Source: Methylovulum psychrotolerans
Lineage (GTDB): Bacteria > Pseudomonadota > Gammaproteobacteria > Methylococcales > Methylomonadaceae
Assembly (NCBI RefSeq): GCF_002923755.1
Contig: NZ_PGFZ01000018.1
Span: forward strand, 7,291-43,299
Direction of reading: 5' to 3'
Length of the DNA: 36,009 nt
This document shows, one piece after another, positions 1 through 7,236 of this stretch. The stretch's first letter is position 1. The number at the start of each line of letters is the position of its first letter. A program made the position numbers and the translations under genes. The notes beneath the pieces were generated by a model. It was given only the letters and a program-made list of their open reading frames with translations, was not told the DNA's origin and searched no databases.

Positions 1-166
1 TTGTTGGGTGGCGAGCGAGTGACCAGGACGGCTGGGGCAGCCGAAGGCATAAGCGGTCGCGTGATTTTTGCTGATTGACCGGCAAGGATGCCGAAGCAAT
101 CTTTCGCAAAAATAGCGACTCCCCTTAGGTCTCCTCACTTACTTCAATTCACCTTCTTGGCATTCC

Positions 167-181
167 GGGTTCTGTCGCAAA
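167..181 (+). repeat. Left terminal inverted repeat of the IS6 element
   Basis: The 15 bases are an exact reverse complement of 974-988 and begin with the GG(T/C)TCTG(T)-GCAAA pattern typical of IS6-family ends. Confidence 0.9.
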
Positions 182-226
182 CTTTCCAATTTTGGGGGAT
201 AATCCGCCCATTTTCGTTGCCAGACT

Positions 227-933
227 ATGAAGATCAGCTTTAAAGGCGTCCACTATCCGAAAGACGTTATCCTGTACGCGGTTTTCTTCTATGTCCGGTA
301 TGGCGTTTCCTACCGCGCCCTGGAAGAGATTTTGGCGGAGCGCGGTGTCACCGTGGACCATGCGACCCTGAACCGCTGGGTTGTCCGTTATTCTCCATTG
401 ATCGCCTTGACGGCAAAAAGCCGCAAACGGACGGTGGCCGGCTCTTGGCGCATGGACGAAATGTATATCAAAATCAAAGGCGAATGGGTCTGCCTGTATC
501 GCGCGGTCGACAAGTTTGGCGACACCGTTGACTTTATGCTGTCCGAACGCCGCGACGAAGCGGCGGCCACCGCCTTCTTCAGGCAAGCCATTGACGGCAA
601 TGGCCTGCCCGAAAAAGTGGTCATGGACAAAAGCGGCGCCAACCTGGCCGGATTGGAAAACATCAACGTCTTGCGGGTGCTGGCAGGCCTGCTTTGCCTG
701 ATGGTCGACATTTGCCAAGTCAAATACCTCAATAACCGGGTGGAACAGAATCACCGGTTCACTTGTGCCCTGGGGGTATCAAAAAGATAATCGAGCCAAT
801 GTTGGGGTTCAAAGCCTTCCGTTCCGCCCAAGCGACCCTTAATGGGATATAAACAACCCATATGATCCGCAAGGGGCAACTCGCCGGAAAGACACTTCCC
901 GCTTACCAGCAATTTATCAATTTGGCAGGCTAG
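227..933 (+). pseudogene. IS6-family DDE transposase, disrupted
   Basis: The first 178 residues read as an IS6 transposase: VSYRALEEILAERGV near residues 27-41, catalytic D77 in WRMDEMY, D134 in VVMDKSGAN, and E173 in the LNNRVEQNHRF block. A 17-bp insertion at 761-777 directly after the NHRF codons shifts the frame, and translation ends at 790. Downstream, in the shifted frame, the conserved tail is recognisable (KIIEPMLGFKAFRSAQATL), but an in-frame TAA at 850-852 (probably from a Glu codon) interrupts it before the original TAG at 931-933. Two independent lesions make an active enzyme very unlikely. The truncated 187-residue product would still hold the DDE triad but lack the C-terminus. 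Confidence 0.88.
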
Positions 934-973
934 TTTTGCCCGCCAATCAGGCCGGGCTCGGCTCTTGTAACTA

Positions 974-988
974 TTTGCGACAGAACCC
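974..988 (-). repeat. Right terminal inverted repeat of the IS6 element
   Basis: TTTGCGACAGAACCC is the exact reverse complement of 167-181. It lies about 40 bases after the original transposase stop codon, as expected for this family. Confidence 0.9.
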
Positions 989-1252
989 AAGGCTGATGCC
1001 CGCCAAGAACCGGTGCCGCCACCGGCAGCTTTTGCAGCTATAGCGTTGCAGGCCGCTGGCGGAGCCGTAACGTGATAACCGGATGCCCGCACCGTGGGGG
1101 CAAGCGGGGTTTAATTCGAAACGGGCCTCAATCACCTCAAGGGTTTCGGGCAGGTCGGTTTGCTGGTTAAGGGTGGCCTTGGCCAAATTACGCTGATGAT
1201 GGCCAAGCCCCCGGAGACTTGACAGCAATTCCTTAAACTCTTCGGCAATCAT
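989..1252 (-). pseudogene. N-terminal fragment of an IS1595-type transposase
   Basis: Reading leftward from an ATG at 1250-1252, about 88 codons resemble the start of IS1595/ISXO2-group transposases: a helical segment (MIAEEFKELLSSLRGL), then a zinc-ribbon-like stretch with ACPHG, SASGLQRYSCKSC and HRFLAGISLG, matching the family pattern CPHC...SGLxRYxCKxC..F..LTGTxL. The second Cys of the first CPxC pair is Gly. Homology stops exactly at the right end of the IS6 element. The sequence left of the IS6 element does not continue the protein, so the remainder was probably lost in an IS6-mediated deletion. This fragment is of a different subgroup from the IS1595 remnant near 25 kb. Confidence 0.65.
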
Positions 1253-1411
1253 GGGCTTATCCCAGTCGGATGGTGGCTGCCTAATTCGACATGGCTTTAG
1301 CGGTATGATTCCATAATTAACGGTGACATAGCCTTCTGAATTGTTGCCTAGGCCGCCACCGACCCCTCCAATTTGATGGGTTGGTGCAAATCTAAAAAGT
1401 CGAACATCGCG

Positions 1412-1417
1412 TATAAT
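1412..1417 (+). promoter_or_regulatory. Candidate -10 box for the DUF262 gene pair
   Basis: A perfect TATAAT lies 35 bases before the ATG at 1453. No good -35 hexamer sits 16-18 bases upstream, so the promoter call is tentative. The remainder of the 200-bp gap from 1253 shows no gene. Confidence 0.35.
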
Positions 1418-1452
1418 TCCCCCAATAATAAATCCAGAAAAGCAGCAAGCGC

Positions 1453-3048
1453 ATGACCCAACCGAATGAAAAAAACGATTCAATTAAAGTAGAAAAAAAT
1501 ACCCTGTGGGCATTGATGCAGCGGCCTTTGGCGATTCCCGATTATCAACGCCGTTATTGTTGGGGCAAACAGCAAGTGGAACTGTTATTGGAGGATATTA
1601 AAACCTTGCTAAAGTGCAACGGCCAGCTGCCGTTGTTTTTAGGCACGGTGATATTGCATCAGGAAAAGGACAAGGCCAATTTGGTTGATGGTCAGCAACG
1701 CTGTTTAACGCTAGCCTTGTTATTAAACGCCTTACAGAAATTAGCGCCATCAAACGAAACTCAAGCTCTTGGCTTGATGAAGGCGAAGTTTCCCGATAGC
1801 CAGTCACGACAATCCCTTATAGCTAATTACCAATACATAAACGCTTATCTTAATACCGAGCCAAAAACCGATGTTACGGCGATGCTCAATACCTTATGGG
1901 AAAAAATGGAATTTGTAGTGATCACCATTGATTCGATTGATCAAGCCTTTGCCTGTTTTGACAGCCAGAACAGTTCAGGTAAACGGCTGACCGATTTTGA
2001 TTTACTCAAAGCCCGGCATTTACGCGGCGTAGTGTCCGGCCCAGCGGTTGGTATGGGCTGCTCTTACCTTTGGGAACGTTACGAAAACCAAAAAGTCGGT
2101 AATAGCCAACGCTTGGCCTATTACTTAACAGAACAAATTTTGGCCAGAACCCGGATGCGCCAACGTAATAAAAATGTGGATGATCTGCAATTGCCCCATG
2201 AATTTGCAGTGCATACCTCAGGTGATGGCTTAAAGATTCCACTTTCGCCACCTACGGCCGTGGGTTTTTACCGTTATTGGCAAGTGGTGTGTCTTCCGCA
2301 TACCGCTAACACCGTCCCGTTTGAGTTTTCAATGGTGTTAAGTGCGGTCAATAACGGCTACCCGGCATATAAGGTCGACGATATCACCCAGTTGCCCTTG
2401 CAATTGAACCAGCCCTTAGTGGGCGGTGAGCAGTTCTTTTTTTATATCGCCAAATATACCGAACTGTATCAGCGTTATTTCCCTGAAGATGTGACCGGGC
2501 GGGATTTTATTGGCCCGATAAATCTACAGAAGCAGCCCTTACTCTTACAGCAGCCTCTTTTACGGCGACATCGGCTATTGGAACAAGGCCAAAGCGCGGG
2601 CTATTCGCGTTTGATAGAAATATGGTCAGCCTTGGTGGTGTTTTATTTGGACTGTTTTGGAGACGATGAAAACTTTAACGCGTTTGTATGCATTAGTGAC
2701 CAATATGTGTTTAGTTTACGCATTACCGCTGACGTATTACGCAGAGATTTGGTTGAAAAGCATTTCAAAGACCATCAGGTATTTGGGTCCTTGCTGGAAT
2801 GCCCTACTTCTTTACAAGCCTTGGCCTACATTAAAGATCAATGTGATAAGCAAGCTAAGGTTATCAATACAAAAAGCACCGAATTATCTAAAATTCTGAC
2901 CAGAAAATCAGGCGTGATCTGGCGGTATTTAGAACAGTTTTACCCAGCAGATCCTGGTGGAAGTTGGCACGCAAAATATTATGAAACATCACTATCGGTT
3001 GCCATGAACGGCATAATAAACCCTAAGGTGGTTTCAAATGACCAATAA
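1453..3048 (+). CDS. DUF262 protein, GmrS-like subunit of a type IV-like restriction system
   Basis: The 531-residue protein has the hallmarks of DUF262: IPDYQRRYCW at residues 28-37 and VDGQQR at 78-83, followed by FDSQNSSGKRLTDFDLLKA, the usual N-S-x-G...D-x-L-K motif. In GmrSD-type systems this ParB/Srx-like fold binds and hydrolyses nucleotide and drives cleavage of modified phage DNA. The Leu-Val-Asp-Gly-Gln-Gln-Arg motif is intact, apart from Cys in place of the common Leu/Thr after it. I do not see an HNH motif in the C-terminal part, so this is probably the non-nuclease partner. Its stop overlaps the next gene's start by 11 bases, so the two are translationally coupled. Composition is lower in GC than the BREX genes next door, suggesting separate acquisition. 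The Shine-Dalgarno sequence is weak. Confidence 0.82.
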   Translation: MTQPNEKNDSIKVEKNTLWALMQRPLAIPDYQRRYCWGKQQVELLLEDIKTLLKCNGQLPLFLGTVILHQEKDKANLVDGQQRCLTLALLLNALQKLAPSNETQALGLMKAKFPDSQSRQSLIANYQYINAYLNTEPKTDVTAMLNTLWEKMEFVVITIDSIDQAFACFDSQNSSGKRLTDFDLLKARHLRGVVSGPAVGMGCSYLWERYENQKVGNSQRLAYYLTEQILARTRMRQRNKNVDDLQLPHEFAVHTSGDGLKIPLSPPTAVGFYRYWQVVCLPHTANTVPFEFSMVLSAVNNGYPAYKVDDITQLPLQLNQPLVGGEQFFFYIAKYTELYQRYFPEDVTGRDFIGPINLQKQPLLLQQPLLRRHRLLEQGQSAGYSRLIEIWSALVVFYLDCFGDDENFNAFVCISDQYVFSLRITADVLRRDLVEKHFKDHQVFGSLLECPTSLQALAYIKDQCDKQAKVINTKSTELSKILTRKSGVIWRYLEQFYPADPGGSWHAKYYETSLSVAMNGIINPKVVSNDQ

Positions 3049-5122
3049 TGATAATGCGTTAAGCACTAAAAAATACAGTGCCGAAATGCTGACCCAAGGC
3101 GATTATCGGATAAATTTGCCGTTTTTGATACCCATTTACCAACGCTTGTACACCTGGGAGCATCAGCATGTAGAACGCCTGTTGGTGGATTTATGGGCGG
3201 CCTACCGATCGGATCAGCCAGAATATTTTATTGGCGCGGTGGTTGTCAGCCCCGCTAATGCTAATCCGACAAACAAATATCAAGCCTTAGAGTTGATAGA
3301 CGGACAGCAACGGATGACAACGCTATGGTTAATCGCCTCGGTATTAGTAACTTATAAGGCATTAACTGCCGATGCCGATTCCCTACAGCAATGGAAAAAA
3401 TTTATGGCCTTAGGTGACGATTCTTCGCCTATGGCGAGGTTAGATTTTTTAGGCAGGGAAAATGATAAAGCGGCAGTAAGCAGTTTCATTAAAAACTGGT
3501 GTTGCAGCTGTGACGGTAAATCGTGTGATAGTGACTGTAACGGATGGTTAAAAAATGAGGCGATGTCCGTTGCGCGTAGCACGATCAGCCGTTTTTTGAC
3601 CAGTGAGCAATATGAAAAAACCGATATTTCAGAATCGCAAAATATTGCTGATAAAATTCCGGGGTTTAGCGCTTATATTTGGTCAAAAGCCACGTTTGTT
3701 ATTACCCGGCTACATTCTGGAACCGATAAAAACCGTTTTTTTGACACCATGAATAGCCGTGGCATCCAGCTTGAAAAACATGAAATTTTAAAAGCCAAAC
3801 TGTTGAATGGCATGGATGAGCCGTCACGGCAACGTTACGCCAAAGCATGGGATTTGTGTGCGGATATTAACGGCTATATGCCAACGGAATGTCAAGAGAA
3901 GTTTGATTATGGCAGGATTGTCTTGGATGAATATTGTATTAATAAATCGATTGAAATCTCTAGAGCTAATAAAGCGCAAGATGACTTTACCTTAGAAGAT
4001 ATTCTGAGTAAGCCCGAGTCGGATCCACAACCACAGCCACAGCATGAAGAAAAGAAACAAACTAAAGCGTACAGGAGTGTCGTATCTTTTCCTGTTTTCT
4101 TGCTGCATGTGCTGAGAATTTTTGTCTGCCATCAAAAGCCTCCCGCTGCGTTAAAAGACATATCAGTGGATGATAAAAAATTGATAAGCCAATTTGAAGA
4201 AAATTTGGCTTTTGAAGATAAGCCCTTATGCAAAAAGTTTATTGGATGCTTGTTGGAATGCCGTTTATTGCTCGATAATTTTGTCATTAAAGGCCATGTC
4301 GATGAAGGGAGTGAATTTGCCCGATGGGAAATTTGGTCGCATTTGGCGGGTAAAAAAGCCGATACCCGTGATAAACGTACGGGGCAAACGTGGGATTCAA
4401 TTACCATGCTGCAAACCATGATGTATTTTAGCCAAGATACCACCCGCGCCCCTTGGTTGACAGACCTGCTAAAGGGCTTACGCGAGGAAACCGAAACGAA
4501 AGGACGTTGGGCAACAGCGGCTGATGGTGGTTGGTTGTTGGCGCAATTGCAGCAACAAGATAAACAATATGCCGAAAAGCGGCTGTCTGGCAATACCTTA
4601 GAAAAAATAGTGGGGGCTGAAGGTAAGGGCTTAAGCACAAAAGTCCCCCATTATTGGTTTTTCAAATTGGAATATTGTTTGTGGGAGTTATGGTTTAACA
4701 AAAATCAGACAATATGTGCCTGTGCCAAACCGCAGCCGCTAATTGAAAAAAAACCTAGCTTTCGGATGCGTCATGTCACATCAATTGAACATGTCAGCCC
4801 ACAAAGCCGGAATAATGGAGATATTACTGACTTGTTGCTGGATAGGTTCGGCAATCTGGTGTTAATTTCTGTGGGCGCCAATTCCAGTTACAGCGATAAA
4901 GACCCGTCGGTTAAAGCCGCTGAATTTACCCTGAAGTTGGACAAAGGCATGGTTGAATCATTAAAGCTCGCGCATATCTTCAAAAACGGTTCAGGTAATT
5001 CCTTACGATGGAACGATGATGATCTGAAAGCCCATGAAACAGAAATGTTAGCTGTATTGAAAGCGTTCCATCCAGAGTTGGAAAAAAACAATACCTGCGA
5101 CCAGGAAGATAATAAGGGGTAA
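3038..5122 (+). CDS. DUF262 + DUF1524 (HNH) protein, GmrSD-like nuclease
   Basis: The 694-residue protein begins with a DUF262 domain (IPIYQRLYTW at residues 31-40, IDGQQRMTTLW at 87-97, FFDTMNSRGIQLEKHEILKAK further on). It ends with a DUF1524 domain: SIEHVSPQS around residue 582 followed by DRFGNLVLIS, the H...N pattern of His-Me-finger (HNH-like) nucleases. GmrSD/BrxU-type enzymes joining these two domains cut modified phage DNA. A Cys-rich insert (CCSCDGKSCDSDC, about residues 151-163) between the motifs is unusual and could bind zinc. The gene is coupled to the upstream DUF262 gene and converges on brxL with 51 bases between stops. Pairing with a second DUF262 protein suggests a heteromeric complex. 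Which partner hydrolyses nucleotide cannot be told from the sequence. Confidence 0.85.
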   Translation: MTNNDNALSTKKYSAEMLTQGDYRINLPFLIPIYQRLYTWEHQHVERLLVDLWAAYRSDQPEYFIGAVVVSPANANPTNKYQALELIDGQQRMTTLWLIASVLVTYKALTADADSLQQWKKFMALGDDSSPMARLDFLGRENDKAAVSSFIKNWCCSCDGKSCDSDCNGWLKNEAMSVARSTISRFLTSEQYEKTDISESQNIADKIPGFSAYIWSKATFVITRLHSGTDKNRFFDTMNSRGIQLEKHEILKAKLLNGMDEPSRQRYAKAWDLCADINGYMPTECQEKFDYGRIVLDEYCINKSIEISRANKAQDDFTLEDILSKPESDPQPQPQHEEKKQTKAYRSVVSFPVFLLHVLRIFVCHQKPPAALKDISVDDKKLISQFEENLAFEDKPLCKKFIGCLLECRLLLDNFVIKGHVDEGSEFARWEIWSHLAGKKADTRDKRTGQTWDSITMLQTMMYFSQDTTRAPWLTDLLKGLREETETKGRWATAADGGWLLAQLQQQDKQYAEKRLSGNTLEKIVGAEGKGLSTKVPHYWFFKLEYCLWELWFNKNQTICACAKPQPLIEKKPSFRMRHVTSIEHVSPQSRNNGDITDLLLDRFGNLVLISVGANSSYSDKDPSVKAAEFTLKLDKGMVESLKLAHIFKNGSGNSLRWNDDDLKAHETEMLAVLKAFHPELEKNNTCDQEDNKG

Positions 5123-5173
5123 AATCCCGTCTGGCAACAGGTCATATTCTAAAGCGATGCGGCTCTTGGCCAT

Positions 5174-7228
5174 TTATTCGGCCCCCAACGCCTTAAACAC
5201 CGCGTCAACCGGATCGGCATAAAAGCTGATTTGGAATTTTGCGAACAGCTCGCCCCTGACGGTCGGAATATCGCTGACACTGGCCATCGGCAACAATATC
5301 CGCTTGCCCCCCGAATCAAAGGCCATCTGTAACGTTTCCGCCAGATTTTCAACGGGGATAATGTTTCCGCCCAAGGTCATGGTACCTAAAATAAGCATCT
5401 GGCTTTGCACGGGCTTATTCAGGATGCCTGAGCAAAAGGCGATAAACCCCGCCATTGTTAAGGTAAGCGATGGCCCGCTGTTATGCAATTCAACCAAATG
5501 CAAATGATAGTCGCGGTCTGCCGCTTTGGCGGAACCGCTGACCCTAGAAATATTGCCTTTATAATAATCAAATCCGACTTTGACGGCTTCTTTGGCTTGG
5601 GTGTTGCTGCCAAAACCGGACAGGTTCAGCTTGCCATTACCCATGGCCATTTGTGTTTCAATCCTGAACAACCCCAAATGGCCTTTGGCCCCTTGGGAAA
5701 TGGTATGCAGCACGCCCGCTTTTAATGTGCCTTCCGGTATCAGCTTATCGCCGCCTTGCTCCGGGACGGCCACAAATTTTTCTTCCAGCGTTTCTTGGTC
5801 GATATAGCTGAAATGCACGTCAAAAAACTCCATGCCGCCGAGCTTTTTTAATTGCTCTTTAACACGGCGGCGGGTTTCCAACGCGTACTCAAGGCATTGC
5901 GCAACGGCGGCCTTGTCATAATCGCCATGCGGGTAAAGCAGCTTTAACAAACCCGATACCGTGCGCCGGACGGCAATGGTGTCGCGTTGGTTGAGGTTAT
6001 TGCCCAGCTTGAAATGTTTATCAATGGCATCGGCAAAGCTGCGCTTACGCATTTCGCGCATAAACTCGGCCAAGTAATCGACAATAAAGCCATATTGGTT
6101 GGTGAAAAACTCCGGGCGCATTTTGGGGATTTCCCAGCCAGGGATGTAGGCATGGAAGCGGTCAAAAAACGCGGTGTCAATCATCACATCCGGGAACGGC
6201 GTCAATAAGTGGCTAGTTTTGACCAACGTATCAACGGATTGGTTGATGTTGCCGATAAACACCATACTGGCCGACGCCACAATGGAATCCCGCCCCCTGG
6301 CAAACGAGCCGGAGGCCATAAAGTCTTTCATGATCTGGATGCCGTCCTTGTCCTTAAAGGCTATGCCCGCCACCTCATCAAACGCCACGACATCCCATAA
6401 CCCCACCAAGCCGATGCTTTGCCGCCCCAGATTATAAAAAAGGTTCGCGACGGTGGTCTGTCCGCCGGAAATCAGAATGCTGTTGGGGCTGACCTCCTTA
6501 TAGATATGGCTTTTCCCCGTGCCGCGCGGCCCCAATTCGCAGACGTTATAATTGTTCTCCACAAAAGGGATCATGCGTGCCAGCAAATGCCATTTGGCAC
6601 GGCCAGTAAAATGTGCAGGCTCCATGCCGGTCGAGCGCAGCAAGACATCCAACCATTGCCCGGCATCAAAAGCCTTACGCCCTTCAAATAAGGCCTCCAT
6701 ATCCATATTGGGCATCTGGATGGGCTTTAATTCGGTGATTTGAAAAGGCGACCCGGCCTGCCCTTCCTCAAACACATAATGCAGCGTGATGATGCACCAG
6801 ATGCCCCCGGCCAACAGCTTTTCATAGGCCTTAACCAAGCGGTCAGAAATTTCAACGCCCTTAACCCCCAGATTGAACAGCATGGCTTCGTAGACATCAC
6901 GGCGTTCGTTCAGCTTGACGGCGACCTTATCAATCACCTTATAACTGCCGCTTTCCCTGATTTTGGACTTGATCTTTTCGGCTTCATCAGGGCGCACATA
7001 ATTATCCGCCAAGATGCGCTTGACACTGGCCAAACCGGCCTGGATAGTCTGCTCGTCATCACTGGCGCAATACATGCCCAGCAAATATTCCAACACATAC
7101 ACCGGCACATTCGCGCCTTCCTTGACCAGCTTGGTCAAATCCTTACGGACGACCTTACCGGCAAACGTGTGGTTTAATAAAGCGTCCAGACTCGTGTCCG
7201 TCCCGTTAGGGGGTGGTTTCCCGTCCAT
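5174..7228 (-). CDS. brxL: BREX type I Lon-like AAA+ protein BrxL
   Basis: About 684 residues, full length for BrxL. Order, counted from an alternative ATG one codon upstream: N-terminal BrxL-specific region, Walker A GPRGTGKS at 234-241, Walker B VVAFDEV at 281-287, sensor-1 FIGNIN at 325-330, then a C-terminal Lon-protease-like domain with HNSGPSLTLTMAGFIAF and LGGNIIPVENLAETL. In BREX-1 systems BrxL is a DNA-binding AAA+ ring needed for phage exclusion. It is the last gene of the operon, 8 bases after the pglZ stop. Two ATGs lie side by side (7231 and 7228). The strong AGGAGG, which overlaps the pglZ stop region, is only 1 base from the first but 4 from the second, so I chose 7228. No clear terminator hairpin was seen in the 51 bases after the stop. 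Confidence 0.95.
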   Translation of the reverse strand: MDGKPPPNGTDTSLDALLNHTFAGKVVRKDLTKLVKEGANVPVYVLEYLLGMYCASDDEQTIQAGLASVKRILADNYVRPDEAEKIKSKIRESGSYKVIDKVAVKLNERRDVYEAMLFNLGVKGVEISDRLVKAYEKLLAGGIWCIITLHYVFEEGQAGSPFQITELKPIQMPNMDMEALFEGRKAFDAGQWLDVLLRSTGMEPAHFTGRAKWHLLARMIPFVENNYNVCELGPRGTGKSHIYKEVSPNSILISGGQTTVANLFYNLGRQSIGLVGLWDVVAFDEVAGIAFKDKDGIQIMKDFMASGSFARGRDSIVASASMVFIGNINQSVDTLVKTSHLLTPFPDVMIDTAFFDRFHAYIPGWEIPKMRPEFFTNQYGFIVDYLAEFMREMRKRSFADAIDKHFKLGNNLNQRDTIAVRRTVSGLLKLLYPHGDYDKAAVAQCLEYALETRRRVKEQLKKLGGMEFFDVHFSYIDQETLEEKFVAVPEQGGDKLIPEGTLKAGVLHTISQGAKGHLGLFRIETQMAMGNGKLNLSGFGSNTQAKEAVKVGFDYYKGNISRVSGSAKAADRDYHLHLVELHNSGPSLTLTMAGFIAFCSGILNKPVQSQMLILGTMTLGGNIIPVENLAETLQMAFDSGGKRILLPMASVSDIPTVRGELFAKFQISFYADPVDAVFKALGAE

Positions 7229-7236
7229 CATTCCTC

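Larger units (their letters stand above)
167..988 (+). mobile_element. Decayed IS6-family insertion sequence, 822 bp
   Basis: The element is bounded by perfect 15-bp terminal inverted repeats: GGGTTCTGTCGCAAA at the left end and its exact reverse complement at the right end. Sequence and total length both match the IS6/IS26 family. The only gene inside is a transposase of that family, now broken. The 8 bases flanking the two ends (ggcattcc and aaggctga) do not match, so no target duplication is visible. IS6 elements move by replicative cointegrate formation and delete adjacent DNA, so loss of the duplication is common. I see no gene in the 166 bases left of the element. Confidence 0.9.

Noticed and set aside
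159-996. Target site duplication around the IS6 element
   Set aside because: The flanking octamers ggcattcc and aaggctga differ, and the flanks do not rejoin a gene.
5123-5173. Bidirectional terminator between the convergent nuclease and brxL genes
   Set aside because: No stable stem with a T-run is visible in the 51 bases.
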